From Aquipuribacter nitratireducens (GTDB lineage: Bacteria > Actinomycetota > Actinomycetes > Actinomycetales > JBBAYJ01): a stretch of 64,000 bases of DNA. The stretch is from NCBI RefSeq assembly GCF_037860835.1, contig NZ_JBBEOG010000013.1, positions 1 through 64,000 on the forward strand, given 5' to 3'. The position numbers and the translations under genes are program-made. Shown here piece after piece: positions 36,564-45,867 of this stretch. Within the stretch, counting starts at the first letter, position 1; the number at the start of each line of letters is the position of its first letter. The notes beneath the pieces were generated by a model, which searched no databases, was not told the origin of the DNA, and saw only the letters and a list, made by a program, of their open reading frames with translations.

Positions 36564-37379
36564 GTGACGGCCCTCGCATGGTTCCTCGTCGGGGCGCTCG
36601 GGCTCGTCGGACTCGCCATCGGTTCCTTCCTCAATGTCGTCGTCCACCGGGTGCCGGCGGGGCGGTCCGTCGTCCACCCGCCGAGCGCCTGCCCACGCTG
36701 CGGCAACCGGATCCGGCCGCGCGACAACGTCCCCGTGCTGGGGTGGCTGCTGCTGCGCGGACGCTGCCGTGACTGCGGCGAACCGATCAGCCCCCGCTAC
36801 CCGCTCGTCGAGCTGGGGACCGGTGTCGCCTTCGCCCTCGTCACGTGGTTCGTCCTCGACGCACTGGCAGGGGAGCGATCGACGCTCGTGCTGCCCGCGC
36901 TGCTGTACCTCGCGGCCATCACCGTCGCGCTCGGGCTCATCGACCTCGACGTCCGCCGCTTGCCGGACGCCATCGTGCTGCCGAGCTACGTCGTGCTCGT
37001 CGTGCTCCTCGGTCTCGCGAGCATCGCCGAGGGCGACTGGTGGCCCTTCGTCCGCGCGCTCATCGGCGGCGCGAGCGGATTCGTCTTCTACTTCGCCCTC
37101 GCGATCGCCTACCCGGCAGGTATGGGCTTCGGTGACGTCAAGCTCGCCGGGGTGCTCGGCCTGGTGCTCGGCTGGTTCGGGTGGGGCGCGCTGCTCGTCG
37201 GCGTGTTCTCCGGCTTCCTGCTCGGGGCCATGGTGAGCGTGCTTTTCATCGGGCTCAGGCTGGCGACGCGGAAGTCGCTCATCCCGTTCGGGCCGTACAT
37301 GCTCGCGGGCTGCTGGATCGGTGTGACCGTCGGCGGTCCGCTCTTCTCGGCCTACCTGCGTCTCGTCGGGTTGTCCTGA
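36564..37379 (+). CDS. pilD: Prepilin peptidase / N-methyltransferase PilD
   Basis: 271 aa polytopic A24 aspartic protease. It cleaves prepilins after Gly and methylates the new N-terminus. The cytoplasmic loop has the two CxxC pairs (CPRCGN, CRDCGE). Catalytic Asp residues are in LIDLDVRRLPD and GFGDVKLAG. About eight membrane segments. It should process all the pilins upstream. The GTG has a weak ribosome site (GGTGCGGTAGGAACGTCAC region). Confidence 0.95.
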   Translation: MTALAWFLVGALGLVGLAIGSFLNVVVHRVPAGRSVVHPPSACPRCGNRIRPRDNVPVLGWLLLRGRCRDCGEPISPRYPLVELGTGVAFALVTWFVLDALAGERSTLVLPALLYLAAITVALGLIDLDVRRLPDAIVLPSYVVLVVLLGLASIAEGDWWPFVRALIGGASGFVFYFALAIAYPAGMGFGDVKLAGVLGLVLGWFGWGALLVGVFSGFLLGAMVSVLFIGLRLATRKSLIPFGPYMLAGCWIGVTVGGPLFSAYLRLVGLS

Positions 37380-37538
37380 CCTCCACGGTCGGACCCGCTA
37401 GTCCGCTCGGGTGACAGCACGGCCCGGCGCGGACCGCGAGCACCTTCGGCGTCAAGCCCGATCCCCTCGTGCCCGATCCCTGCTTGTGGGTGACCCCCGG
37501 TCGCCCCGCAGACCCGGACCACACGAAGGAGATCCACC
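37380..37538. other. Intergenic region between pilD and pilM
   Basis: 159 bp. It contains a direct repeat of cccgatccc (37457-37465 and 37473-37481 region) and the pilM Shine-Dalgarno AAGGAGA near 37526. I see no convincing promoter or terminator, although the gap suggests pilMNO may be a separate transcript. Confidence 0.4.
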
Positions 37539-38591
37539 GTGGCAGCACGAACCGCCATCGGTCTCGACATCGGGACCTCGGGCGTGCGCGCCGCCGAGCT
37601 GACGTTCGGCCGGCACGGGGTGAGGCTCGAGAAGTTCGGCCAGGTGGCCGTCCCGGCAGGCGCGGTGCGCGACGGCGAGGTCGTCGAGCCCGTGAGCGTC
37701 GCCGAGGCCATCAAGGAGCTGTGGGGCGCGACGCGCTTCTCCAGCAAGCAGGTCGTCCTCGGGGTCGCCAACCAGCGCGTCGTCGTCCGCAACGTCGAGC
37801 TGCCGTGGCTCCCGGTGGCAGAGCTCCGCAAGAGCCTCGGCCTCCAGGTGGCCGACCTGCTCCCGATGCCGGTCGAGCAGGCCGTCCTCGACTTCCACCC
37901 CGTCGAGGAGGTACGAGGCGACCGCGGGCGCATGATCCGCGGCATGCTCGTCGCCGCCTCCCGCGACGTCGTCCTCGCGAACGTCCGCTGCGCGGAGCGC
38001 GCGGGCCTCACGCCGACGAGCGTCGACCTCACGAGCTTCGCGGTCCTCCGTTCGCTCGGGTCCGGCGCCTTCGGCGACGGTGCGACGGAGGCACTCATCG
38101 ACGTCGGCGCCCGCGTGACGAACATCGTCGTTCACACCGCCGGCGTCCCGACCTTCGTCCGCATCCTCCTCATGGGCGGGCAGGACATCACCGACGCCCT
38201 CGCCGAGCGCGTCGGCAGCTCGCTCGCGGAGGCCGAGGGCCTCAAGCACGTGGTCGGCATGGATCGTCAGGCCGGCCCGGAGTTCACCAACGCCTCCCGC
38301 GCCGTCGAGGCGACCGCGCAGTCGCTCGTCGACGAGATCCGCGGCTCCCTCGACTACTACTCCTCGACGACGCCGGGCGCCCCCGTCGAGCGCGTCGTCG
38401 TCTCCGGCGGCGGCTCGCTCCTGCGCGGGCTCACCGACCGGCTCGGCCAGGCGGTGCGTGTACCCGTCGAGGTCGGCGACCCCATGAAGGACATGTCGAT
38501 CGGCAAGACCGGCCTCGACGACGACCAGCTCGCGCTCGTGCGCCCGCTCGCCGCCGTCCCGGTCGGCCTCGCGATGGGAGCAGCCCGATGA
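37539..38591 (+). CDS. pilM: Type IV pilus assembly protein PilM
   Basis: 350 aa actin-like cytoplasmic ATPase. Phosphate 1 loop GLDIGTSGVRAAEL at residues 8-21, LPWLPVAELRKSLGLQVADL, phosphate 2 ALIDVGARVTNIVVH, and adenosine motif VVVSGGGSLLRGL. It binds the cytoplasmic tail of PilN and links the platform to the motors. Monoderm pilus systems keep PilM-N-O without the PilQ secretin, and no pilQ is present here. GTG start; ATGA overlap with pilN. Confidence 0.93.
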   Translation: MAARTAIGLDIGTSGVRAAELTFGRHGVRLEKFGQVAVPAGAVRDGEVVEPVSVAEAIKELWGATRFSSKQVVLGVANQRVVVRNVELPWLPVAELRKSLGLQVADLLPMPVEQAVLDFHPVEEVRGDRGRMIRGMLVAASRDVVLANVRCAERAGLTPTSVDLTSFAVLRSLGSGAFGDGATEALIDVGARVTNIVVHTAGVPTFVRILLMGGQDITDALAERVGSSLAEAEGLKHVVGMDRQAGPEFTNASRAVEATAQSLVDEIRGSLDYYSSTTPGAPVERVVVSGGGSLLRGLTDRLGQAVRVPVEVGDPMKDMSIGKTGLDDDQLALVRPLAAVPVGLAMGAAR

Positions 38592-39292
38592 GCACCCAGC
38601 CCGGTGCGGTGACCGAGACGACGACAGTCGTCCCCCTCACCGCCGAGTTCCCCCTCGCGCGCGTCGACCTGCTGCCCCCCGAGGTGCTGGCCGACCGCCG
38701 CTTCAAGAAGACGAAGGGGTGGCTCGCCCTCGCCGTCGTGGGCTCGCTCGCCCTGTGCGGCGGGGCCTACGCGTGGGCGGCCGCCGACGCGAACGCCGCC
38801 GCCGAGGAACTTGCCGTCGAGCAGGCCCGGACGTCGGAGCTGACGTCGGAGGCCGCGCAGTACGCCGAGGTCCCGGCCATCATCGCGACCAAGGACCGTG
38901 CCGAGACGGCGCTCGAGACCGCCATGGCGTCCGACATCCAGTGGTACCGCTACCTCGCGCAGATGGCGTCCGTGACGCCGGAGGGCGTGTGGTTCACGAA
39001 CGTGACCGCGACCGCGAATGCCGAGGGAGCCGGAGCGTCGGGGGCCACCGGGGACCCGCTCGCGCCCGTCGACAGCGTCGCGGACGTCGTGACCATCGGG
39101 AAGGCCCTCAGCTACGAGGACGTCGCGACGTGGATGGACCGGCTCGAGACGGTGACCGGCTACGACCACGTCCTGTTCTCCACGACGACGCTCAACGACG
39201 ACACCGCCGACGAGCCGTACGTCGACTTCCAGGTCAGCACCAAGGTGCTGCCCGAGGCGTACTCCGACCGCTACGCACCGAAGGCCGAGTGA
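38588..39292 (+). CDS. pilN: Type IV pilus assembly protein PilN
   Basis: 234 aa bitopic membrane protein. The cytoplasmic leader contains ARVDLLPPEVLADRR, the equivalent of the INLLP motif that binds PilM. One transmembrane helix at about 45-66 (LALAVVGSLALCGGAYAWAA), a short coiled coil, then a ferredoxin-like external domain (TPEGVWFTNVTATAN, VDFQVSTKVL). Overlaps pilM by ATGA and ends 1 nt before pilO. Confidence 0.9.
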   Translation: MSTQPGAVTETTTVVPLTAEFPLARVDLLPPEVLADRRFKKTKGWLALAVVGSLALCGGAYAWAAADANAAAEELAVEQARTSELTSEAAQYAEVPAIIATKDRAETALETAMASDIQWYRYLAQMASVTPEGVWFTNVTATANAEGAGASGATGDPLAPVDSVADVVTIGKALSYEDVATWMDRLETVTGYDHVLFSTTTLNDDTADEPYVDFQVSTKVLPEAYSDRYAPKAE

Positions 39293-39293
39293 C

Positions 39294-40094
39294 ATGAAGC
39301 TGACCAGAACAGCAGGCTGGTCCCTCGGGACCGCGGGACTGTGCGTCGCACTGAGCGCCGCCAGCTGGTTCCTCCTCGTCGACCCCCAGCGCGCCGCCGC
39401 CGCGGAGTCCCGCGAGCTCACGGTCGCCGCGCAGCAGCAGAACGCCGACCTCGAGCTGCAGATCGAACAGCTCAAGGAGCAGTTCGCGAACCTGCCGCAG
39501 ATGCAGGCCGAGCTGGCCGCGATCCGCGAGGCGCTCCCCGAGGAGCCCGCTCTGTCGCGCCTCATCCGCGACGTCGACGACCGAGGAGTCGACGCCGGCA
39601 TCATCGTCGACTCCATCGTGTCGGGGGTCCCGGTCGCCGTCGTCGACACGGCCGCGCTGGCCGCGGCGCCCGCCGACCCGGCCGCCGCGGAGAGCGCGTC
39701 CGCAGAGCCGTCGGCGGCACCGTCGGAGCCGGCGAGCGAACCATCCGCCGCGCCCAGCGAGGGGACCGACCCGGCGTCCGACCCCGCCGCCCCTGCTCCG
39801 GCTGCGCTGCCCGCAGGGCCCGTCCTGGCCGCCGTCCCCGTCACGATCACCGCGACCGGTGACTTCTCCGACGCCGTCCTGTTCCTCAAGGGCCTCCAGG
39901 CCGACACCCCCCGCGCGCTGCTCGTCGACTCCCTCGGCGTCACCGTCGCGGAGGGTGAGGACCTCGACCCCGGGAGCGTCCAGGTCACCGTCACGGGCCG
40001 GGTGTTCGTCTTCTCCGACCCCACCGCCGTCGACGCCGCCACCGCCACCGGGCTCCCCAGCCCCACCCCGACCGTGATCGAGGAGACGCCATGA
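39294..40094 (+). CDS. pilO: Type IV pilus assembly protein PilO
   Basis: 266 aa bitopic protein. Transmembrane helix at about 11-29, then a coiled coil (QQQNADLELQIEQLKEQFAN) and a first half domain ending near residue 112. An Ala/Ser/Pro/Glu linker (about 120-170) interrupts the periplasmic-type domain; the second half (VPVTITATGDFSDAVLFLKG) is recognisably PilO. The inserted linker is unusual. Overlaps the next gene by 4 nt. Confidence 0.88.
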   Translation: MKLTRTAGWSLGTAGLCVALSAASWFLLVDPQRAAAAESRELTVAAQQQNADLELQIEQLKEQFANLPQMQAELAAIREALPEEPALSRLIRDVDDRGVDAGIIVDSIVSGVPVAVVDTAALAAAPADPAAAESASAEPSAAPSEPASEPSAAPSEGTDPASDPAAPAPAALPAGPVLAAVPVTITATGDFSDAVLFLKGLQADTPRALLVDSLGVTVAEGEDLDPGSVQVTVTGRVFVFSDPTAVDAATATGLPSPTPTVIEETP

Positions 40095-40945
40095 GCACGC
40101 AGCCGTTCGGGCAGCCGGGACCCATCGGCGGTCCGTCGACCCCGCCCCCGCCGCCCCCTCCGGTGGCGGACGAGGCACCCTCCGGCTCCCGGAAGACGGT
40201 CGTCATCGCCGTCGCCGCCGGCGTCGCGGCGCTGGGCGTGCTCGGCGCGGGCGCGGCCCTCGTCCTCACCGGTGCGGGTGGCGCGGACGGTGAGGCGAGT
40301 GGCGTGGTCCCGCCCGCGTCGGTCGCACCGGTCGAGCCCTCGGCCACTGCCACAGCTGCTCCCGCGAGCCCCCTGCCCACCGCCGTCATCAAGGGCCGGA
40401 ACGTCTTCGTCCCGCTGGTCGAGGAAGGTGAGGCCGCTTCGGGCGCCGGCACGGAAGCGGCGACGGCTCCGCCCGCCACGAGCGGGTCGACCACAAGCAC
40501 CGGTGCGCTCCCGGGCTCGACGACGGCCCCCACGAGCGCCCCGACCTCCGGCACAGGCTTCACGCCGCTGCCCGTCGTCGAGTACATCGAGGTCACCGTC
40601 ACCGAGACGGTGAAGGGCGACCCCGTCCCGGGTCCGACCGCCACCGAGACGGTCACGGCTCCCGCCGTCGAGGTGCCGGTCCCCGGCGCGACGTTCGAGC
40701 GGCTGCGCGTCGTCGTCGAGGCGCGCGACGTCCTCGCCGACGACGGCGTCACCGTGATCGGCACCGAGTACCCGGCCGACTTCTACGTCGACAAGGTGCT
40801 CTACGAGGACGTCCTGCCCGAGGACCCCGCCTTCGGTGAGAAGGAGGAGTTCATCTACGTGTCCTACTCCCCGTCGGAGCAGAAGCTCCTCTTCTCCTAC
40901 GGCTCGGCGCTGTTCTCGGTCGTCGTGCCCGTCACCACCCCCTGA
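40091..40945 (+). CDS. Unassigned membrane protein at the end of the pilus operon (PilP position)
   Basis: 284 aa. The Pro-rich cytoplasmic leader includes a run of eight Pro around residues 17-24. One transmembrane helix (about 37-60) precedes a Thr/Ser/Pro-rich linker and a C-terminal domain of about 85 residues (FERLRVVVEARDVLADD, PADFYVDKVLYEDVLPEDPA, EEFIYVSYSPSEQK). I do not recognise the family. Position after pilO and the single-span topology are those of pilP, which has no known partner secretin here. ATG in an ATGA overlap with pilO. Confidence 0.75.
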   Translation: MSTQPFGQPGPIGGPSTPPPPPPPVADEAPSGSRKTVVIAVAAGVAALGVLGAGAALVLTGAGGADGEASGVVPPASVAPVEPSATATAAPASPLPTAVIKGRNVFVPLVEEGEAASGAGTEAATAPPATSGSTTSTGALPGSTTAPTSAPTSGTGFTPLPVVEYIEVTVTETVKGDPVPGPTATETVTAPAVEVPVPGATFERLRVVVEARDVLADDGVTVIGTEYPADFYVDKVLYEDVLPEDPAFGEKEEFIYVSYSPSEQKLLFSYGSALFSVVVPVTTP

Positions 40946-40964
40946 CCCACCCGCACCGCCAGAC

Positions 40965-40998
40965 GCGCGGTGGTCGTCTCCCACGACGGCCACCGCGC
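40965..40998 (+). terminator. Terminator hairpin at the end of the pilus operon
   Basis: gcgcggtggtcgtc (40965-40978) pairs with gacggccaccgcgc (40985-40998), 14 bp with one G-U pair and a 6-nt loop. It lies between the pilus operon and aroC. Confidence 0.6.
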
Positions 40999-41031
40999 TC
41001 GTGCGTCCGGGGGGTCTGACAGCATGGCCGC

Positions 41032-42222
41032 ATGCGCTGGACCACCGCCGGGGAGAGCCACGGCCCCGCCCTCGTCGGCGTCGTGGAGGGCGTGCCCGCC
41101 GGGGTCGCCGTCACGAGCGACGACCTCGTCCGCGTCCTCGCCCGCCGCCGGCTCGGCTACGGCCGCGGCGCCCGGATGAAGTTCGAGCAGGACCGGGTCC
41201 GCGTGCTCGGCGGCGTCCGGCACGGCTGCACGATGGGCGGCCCGGTCGCGATCGAGGTCGAGAACACCGAGTGGCCGAAGTGGGAGACGGTGATGAGCGC
41301 CGACCCCGTGCCGGCCGACGAGCTCGCCGGTCTCGCGCGCAACGCCCCGCTCACCCGGCCGCGACCCGGCCACGCCGACCTCGTCGGCATGCAGAAGTAC
41401 GGCTTCGACGACGCCCGTCCCGTCCTCGAGCGCGCGAGCGCCCGCGAGACCGCGGCCCGCGTCGCCCTCGGCGCCGTAGCCGCCGCCCTGCTCGAGCAGG
41501 CCGCCGGTGTCCGGCTCGTCAGCCACACCGTCGCCATCGGCCCGGTCGAGGTGCCCGAGGGTTCGCCGCTGCCCGGCCCGGACGACGTCGACGCCCTCGA
41601 CGCCGACCCGGTCCGCTGTCACGACCCCGCGACGAGCGAGGCGATGGTCGCCGAGATCGACGCGTGCCGGCGCGACGGCGACACCCTCGGCGGGGTCGTC
41701 GAGGTCCTCGCGTACGGCCTCCCACCGGGCCTCGGCAGCCACGTCTCGGCGGACCGCCGCCTCGACGGCCGCCTCGCCGGTGCCCTCATGGGCATCCAGG
41801 CGATGAAGGGCGTCGAGATCGGCGACGGGTTCACCACGGCCCGCCGCCGCGGGTCCGCCGCCCACGACGAGATCGAGACCGGCGACGACGGGAGACTCCG
41901 GCGGCGCACCGGCCGCGCCGGCGGCACCGAGGGCGGCATGAGCACGGGCGACGTCCTGCGCGTGCGGGCCGCCATGAAGCCGATCAGCACCGTGCCCCGG
42001 GCACTCGACACCGTCGACGTCGCGACGGGGGAGAAGGCCGTCGCCATCAACCAGCGCTCCGACGTGTGCGCCGTCCCGGCCTCCGGTGTCGTCGCCGAGG
42101 CCGTGGTCGCACTCGTCCTCGCCGACGCGCTGCTGGAGAAGTTCGGCGGCGACTCCGTCACCGAGACCGCTCGCAACGTGCGCTCGTACCTCGCCGCGCT
42201 CGACGAGCGGGGGCTCGCGTGA
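41032..42222 (+). CDS. aroC: Chorismate synthase
   Basis: 396 aa. FMN-dependent conversion of EPSP to chorismate. N-terminal [34 protein letters not shown] and [12 protein letters not shown], and the C-terminal [12 protein letters not shown] are family signatures. The ATG is the third codon position of CATG at 41031-41034; a CAGCAT element 6 nt upstream may be a weak leaderless -10. GTGA overlap with aroK. Confidence 0.96.
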   Translation: MRWTTAGESHGPALVGVVEGVPAGVAVTSDDLVRVLARRRLGYGRGARMKFEQDRVRVLGGVRHGCTMGGPVAIEVENTEWPKWETVMSADPVPADELAGLARNAPLTRPRPGHADLVGMQKYGFDDARPVLERASARETAARVALGAVAAALLEQAAGVRLVSHTVAIGPVEVPEGSPLPGPDDVDALDADPVRCHDPATSEAMVAEIDACRRDGDTLGGVVEVLAYGLPPGLGSHVSADRRLDGRLAGALMGIQAMKGVEIGDGFTTARRRGSAAHDEIETGDDGRLRRRTGRAGGTEGGMSTGDVLRVRAAMKPISTVPRALDTVDVATGEKAVAINQRSDVCAVPASGVVAEAVVALVLADALLEKFGGDSVTETARNVRSYLAALDERGLA

Positions 42223-42788
42223 GCCCCATCCCCGGCGTCGACGGTCCCCTCGTCGTCCTCGTCGGGCCCCCGGGCGCCGGCAAGAGCACGGTCGCCGCCG
42301 CGCTCGCCCGCCTCCTCGGCACCGAGGCCCGGGACACCGACAGCGACGTCGAGGCCCGCGCCGGGCGCACCGTCTCCGAGATCTTCCTCTACGACGGCGA
42401 GCCCGCCTTCCGCGACCTCGAGCGCGAGGCCGTCGCGACCGCGCTCGCCGAGCACACCGGCGTGCTCGCCCTCGGCGGTGGCGCGCCCGTCGACCCCGCC
42501 ACGCGCGAGCTCCTGCAGCCGCAGCGCGTCGTGTTCCTCGACGTCGGCCTCGCGGCCGCCGCCCGGCGCATCGGCATGGATGCCCCGCGACCGCTCCTCC
42601 TCGACTCCCCGCGCGCGACGTGGACGCGGCTCATGGACGCCCGCCGACCCGTCTACACCGAGGTCGCCGACCTCGTCGTCACCACCACCGAGGTCGACGC
42701 CGACGCCGTGGCCGCCCAGGTCGTCGACCACTTCGACGACCTCCGCGCGCGAGCACGCGCGACCGCCGAGCAGGGGAGCAGCACGTGA
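42219..42788 (+). CDS. aroK: Shikimate kinase
   Basis: 189 aa. Walker [10 protein letters not shown] at residues 16-24, shikimate-binding Asp in DTDSDVE, Arg in AFRDLERE, and the glycine loop ALGGGAPVD. The LID arginine lies in [15 protein letters not shown] start overlapping the aroC TGA; stop overlapping the aroB GTG. Confidence 0.94.
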   Translation: MSPIPGVDGPLVVLVGPPGAGKSTVAAALARLLGTEARDTDSDVEARAGRTVSEIFLYDGEPAFRDLEREAVATALAEHTGVLALGGGAPVDPATRELLQPQRVVFLDVGLAAAARRIGMDAPRPLLLDSPRATWTRLMDARRPVYTEVADLVVTTTEVDADAVAAQVVDHFDDLRARARATAEQGSST

Positions 42789-43882
42789 GCACGACGGCGC
42801 ACGACGCGCCCACCGTCGTCCGGGTCGACGGGCCCGAGCCGTACGACGTCGTCATCGGCCACCGGCTGCTCGACCGCCTGCCCGGCGTGCTCGGCGACGG
42901 CGTCCGCAAGGTGCTCGTCGTCCACCCGCGGGCGCTGCGCTCCACCGGCGACGCCGTCCGCGAGGACCTCGCTGCGAACGGCTACGAGGCCGTCACCGCC
43001 GAGGTGCCCGACGGGGAGGAGGCGAAGACCGCCCAGGTCGCCGCGTTCTGCTGGCAGGTGCTCGGGCAGGCCGCCTTCACCCGCACCGACGCCGTCGTCG
43101 GCGTGGGCGGTGGCGCCGTCACCGACCTCGCCGGCTTCGTCGCCGCCACGTGGCTGCGTGGCGTCCGCGTCGTCCACCTCCCGACGACGCTGCTCGGCAT
43201 GGTCGACGCGGCCGTCGGCGGCAAGACCGGCATCAACACCGCCGAGGGAAAGAACCTCGTCGGCTCCTTCCACCCGCCGGCCGGCGTCCTCGCCGACCTG
43301 TCGGCGCTGCAGACCCTGCCCGAGTTCGACCTGCGGGCCGGCCTCGCCGAGGTCGTGAAGTGCGGCTTCATCGCCGACCCGGACATCCTCACCCTCTGCG
43401 AGCAGCAGCCCGACGAGGCCGTCCGCTGGGACAGCCCCGTCCTCGCCGAGCTCGTCGAGCGCGCCGTCACCGTCAAGGCCGCCGTCGTGGGGGAGGACCT
43501 CACCGAGGCCGGTCTGCGCGAGGTCCTCAACTACGGCCACACGTTCGGGCACGCCATCGAGCTCGTCGAGCGGTACACGTGGCGTCACGGCGCCGCCGTG
43601 AGCGTCGGCATGGTGTACGCCGCCGAGCTGGGCCGCCTCGCCGGGCACCTGCCGGAGCGGGTCGTCGACCGGCACCGGACGATCCTCACGCGCCTCGGCC
43701 TGCCCATCGTCTACCGGGGGGACCGGTGGTCGGCGCTTTACGACGCGATGCGGCGGGACAAGAAGAGCCGCGGCGCGACCCTCCGCTTCGTCGTCCTCGA
43801 CGCGGCGGGGCGGCCCACCCGGCTCGAGGGTCCCGACCCCGCGCTGCTGCAGGCGGCGTACGTCGAGGTCAGCGACACGTGA
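42785..43882 (+). CDS. aroB: 3-dehydroquinate synthase
   Basis: 365 aa. NAD- and metal-dependent cyclisation of DAHP. NAD loop [50 protein letters not shown], and the metal-binding [10 protein letters not shown] with the later HG ([11 protein letters not shown]) are present. GTG start in a GTGA overlap with aroK. Confidence 0.96.
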   Translation: MSTTAHDAPTVVRVDGPEPYDVVIGHRLLDRLPGVLGDGVRKVLVVHPRALRSTGDAVREDLAANGYEAVTAEVPDGEEAKTAQVAAFCWQVLGQAAFTRTDAVVGVGGGAVTDLAGFVAATWLRGVRVVHLPTTLLGMVDAAVGGKTGINTAEGKNLVGSFHPPAGVLADLSALQTLPEFDLRAGLAEVVKCGFIADPDILTLCEQQPDEAVRWDSPVLAELVERAVTVKAAVVGEDLTEAGLREVLNYGHTFGHAIELVERYTWRHGAAVSVGMVYAAELGRLAGHLPERVVDRHRTILTRLGLPIVYRGDRWSALYDAMRRDKKSRGATLRFVVLDAAGRPTRLEGPDPALLQAAYVEVSDT

Positions 43883-44328
43883 GCACGACCGGCGTCCTCG
43901 TCCTCAACGGACCGAACCTCGGTCGGCTCGGCACCCGGGAGCCCGACGTCTACGGCCACGCGACCCACGACGACCTCGTCGCGCTCGTCGCCGCTGCCGC
44001 CGAGCGGCTCGGTCTCGACCCGGAGGTCCGGCAGAGCGACGACGAGGCCGACATCGTCCGCTGGCTCCACGAGGCCGTCGACACCCGACGGCACGTCGTG
44101 ATCAACCCGGCCGCCTTCACGCACTACTCGTACGCCCTGCGGGACGCGGCCGCGCTCGTGAGCGGGGCGGGGCTCGTCCTCGTCGAGGTCCACATCAGCA
44201 ACCCGCACGGACGCGAGGCGTTCCGCCGGCACAGCGTCGTCAGCCCTGTCGCGACCGGGGTAATCGCCGGTTTCGGTCTCGACGGCTACCGCCTGGCGCT
44301 CGACGCGGTCGCCCGACACGCCGCCTGA
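43879..44328 (+). CDS. aroQ: 3-dehydroquinate dehydratase, type II
   Basis: 149 aa dodecameric-type enzyme. [17 protein letters not shown] with the catalytic Tyr, [16 protein letters not shown] with Asn, and [20 protein letters not shown] with the active-site His. It completes aroC-K-B-Q as a four-gene coupled unit. GTG start overlapping the aroB stop. Confidence 0.95.
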   Translation: MSTTGVLVLNGPNLGRLGTREPDVYGHATHDDLVALVAAAAERLGLDPEVRQSDDEADIVRWLHEAVDTRRHVVINPAAFTHYSYALRDAAALVSGAGLVLVEVHISNPHGREAFRRHSVVSPVATGVIAGFGLDGYRLALDAVARHAA

Positions 44329-44349
44329 CCAGCGGCATCATCCGTTCGG

Positions 44350-44378
44350 TTGACACCGGCATGACACCTTCGTACGCG
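44350..44378 (+). promoter_or_regulatory. Possible promoter for the EAL-domain gene
   Basis: A consensus -35 TTGACA at 44350-44355 is followed after 17 nt by TACGCG (44373-44378), a poor -10. The site lies 20 nt after the aroQ stop. Confidence 0.35.
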
Positions 44379-44401
44379 CTGTAGTCGCCCGGGTTCCCTG
44401 C

Positions 44402-45295
44402 GTGACCCGGATGGGTCATGGTGGTCACGTGGCGATCACCCTCCCGGAGCGGCGGACCCCCTCCGGCGTCCGTCCGGGTGACCACCTCCCGCACCGGGGC
44501 CGTCGCGACGTGCCGCTCGCGGCGCCGACGGTCCTCGAGCTGCGACGGGCGGTGAGCGCCGACCGGCTCGTCGTCGCCCACCAGCCCATCGTGTCCCTCG
44601 ACGACGGCGCGCTCCGCGGCAGCGAGACCCTCGTCCGCTGGCTGCACCCGCGGCTCGGTCTGCTGCTGCCCGACCGCTTCCTCCCGCTCGTCCGGCTCGC
44701 GGGCGTCTCCGCCGCGCTCGACCTCCTCGTGCTCCGGGCGGCGTGCCGCCGCCTCGCGGCGTCGCCCCTGCTGCCCCCGGCGAGCGTCAACGTGTCGCGA
44801 GCCGCGCTGCTGACCCCGGGCTTCGTCCCGGCGGTGCTCCACACCCTGCGCGACCACGGCCTCGACGGCTCCCGCGTCCAGCTGGAGCTGTCGGAGCAGC
44901 TGACCCTCGCCGACCTCGCGGCAGCGAGCGAGGAGCTGCGGGCGCTGCGGGTCGCGGAGGTCCGGGTCGTGCTCGACGACCTCGGTGCCGGGAACACGAC
45001 GCTGCAGCACGTGCGGGCGCTGCGTCCGGCGTGGGTGAAGGTCGACCGCAGCCTCGTCGCCGGCGTCGACCGCACGCCGGGGCACCTCGACACCATCCGC
45101 CGGGTCGTCGACCTCGCCGGCTCCCTCGGCGCCGGGGTGACCGCCGAGGGCGTCGAGCGTCCCGAGGAGGTCTCCTCGCTCGTCGATGCCGGCTGCGAGC
45201 GCGGCCAGGGCTGGCTGTTCGGCCGCCCCGTCCTGCAGGTCGGCGAGCGCCTGGTGGCGCCGGCGGCGGACGGGAGCACCCGCGCCGCCGGATAG
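44402..45295 (+). CDS. EAL domain protein (c-di-GMP phosphodiesterase-like)
   Basis: 297 aa, a stand-alone EAL domain from about residue 45. HQPIVSL is followed by the signature position, which reads ETLVRW instead of EALVRW (Glu75 kept). Further metal and base residues are present: NVSRAAL (Asn), QLELSEQL (Glu), [12 protein letters not shown] (both Asp), WVKVDRSLV (Lys), TAEGVE (Glu) and GQGWLFGRP (Gln). So hydrolysis of c-di-GMP looks possible. No sensor domain or membrane span. Start uncertain: GTG 44402, ATG 44411 or GTG 44429. Ends with TAG, which is part of the efp promoter. Confidence 0.83.
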   Translation: MTRMGHGGHVAITLPERRTPSGVRPGDHLPHRGRRDVPLAAPTVLELRRAVSADRLVVAHQPIVSLDDGALRGSETLVRWLHPRLGLLLPDRFLPLVRLAGVSAALDLLVLRAACRRLAASPLLPPASVNVSRAALLTPGFVPAVLHTLRDHGLDGSRVQLELSEQLTLADLAAASEELRALRVAEVRVVLDDLGAGNTTLQHVRALRPAWVKVDRSLVAGVDRTPGHLDTIRRVVDLAGSLGAGVTAEGVERPEEVSSLVDAGCERGQGWLFGRPVLQVGERLVAPAADGSTRAAG

Positions 45296-45298
45296 GAT
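45293..45298 (+). promoter_or_regulatory. -10 box TAGGAT of efp made from the EAL gene stop codon
   Basis: The stop TAG at 45293-45295 is the first half of TAGGAT, which ends 8 nt before the efp ATG, so efp mRNA would be leaderless. Confidence 0.55.
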
Positions 45299-45306
45299 CG
45301 CGCACC

Positions 45307-45867
45307 ATGGCGACGACGAACGACCTCAAGAACGGCATGGTCCTCAACATCGACGGCAACCTGTGGTCGGTGGTCGAGTTCCAGCACGTGAAGCCGGGGA
45401 AGGGCCCCGCCTTCGTCCGCACGAAGCTGAAGAACGTCCTGTCCGGCAAGGTCGTCGACAAGACGTTCAACGCGGGCATCAAGGTCGAGACCGCCACCGT
45501 CGACAAGCGCGACATGCAGTACCTGTACGCCGACGGCGACGACTTCGTCTTCATGGACAGCTCGACGTACGACCAGATGCACGTGGGCAAGGACGTCGTC
45601 GCCGACGCCTCCGACTTCATGCTGGAGAACCAGGACGTCATCGTCGCCGTCCACGAGGGCACGCCGCTCTACGTCGAGCTGCCCGCCTCCGTCGAGCTCG
45701 AGGTGACGTACACCGAGCCCGGCCTCCAGGGCGACCGCTCCACGGGCGGCACCAAGCCCGCCACCCTCGAGACCGGCCGCGAGATCCAGGTGCCCCTCTT
45801 CCTCGAGACGGGCACCAAGGTCAAGGTCGACACCCGGTCCGGGGACTACCTCGGGCGCGTCAGCTGA
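45307..45867 (+). CDS. efp: Elongation factor P
   Basis: 186 aa, three beta-barrel domains. Domain I tip loop KPGKGPAF at about 29-36 carries the lysine that reaches the peptidyl-transferase centre; no modification gene is in the window. The C-terminal signature region includes [21 protein letters not shown] relieves stalling at polyproline, relevant here because several neighbours have Pro runs. No Shine-Dalgarno; leaderless TAGGAT promoter. Its TGA overlaps the apparent CTG start of nusB. Confidence 0.96.
   Translation: MATTNDLKNGMVLNIDGNLWSVVEFQHVKPGKGPAFVRTKLKNVLSGKVVDKTFNAGIKVETATVDKRDMQYLYADGDDFVFMDSSTYDQMHVGKDVVADASDFMLENQDVIVAVHEGTPLYVELPASVELEVTYTEPGLQGDRSTGGTKPATLETGREIQVPLFLETGTKVKVDTRSGDYLGRVS

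Noticed and set aside
44329-44401. A tRNA or small RNA in the gap after aroQ
   Set aside because: No cloverleaf or T-loop (GTTCGANTC) sequence; only a -35-like TTGACA is seen.
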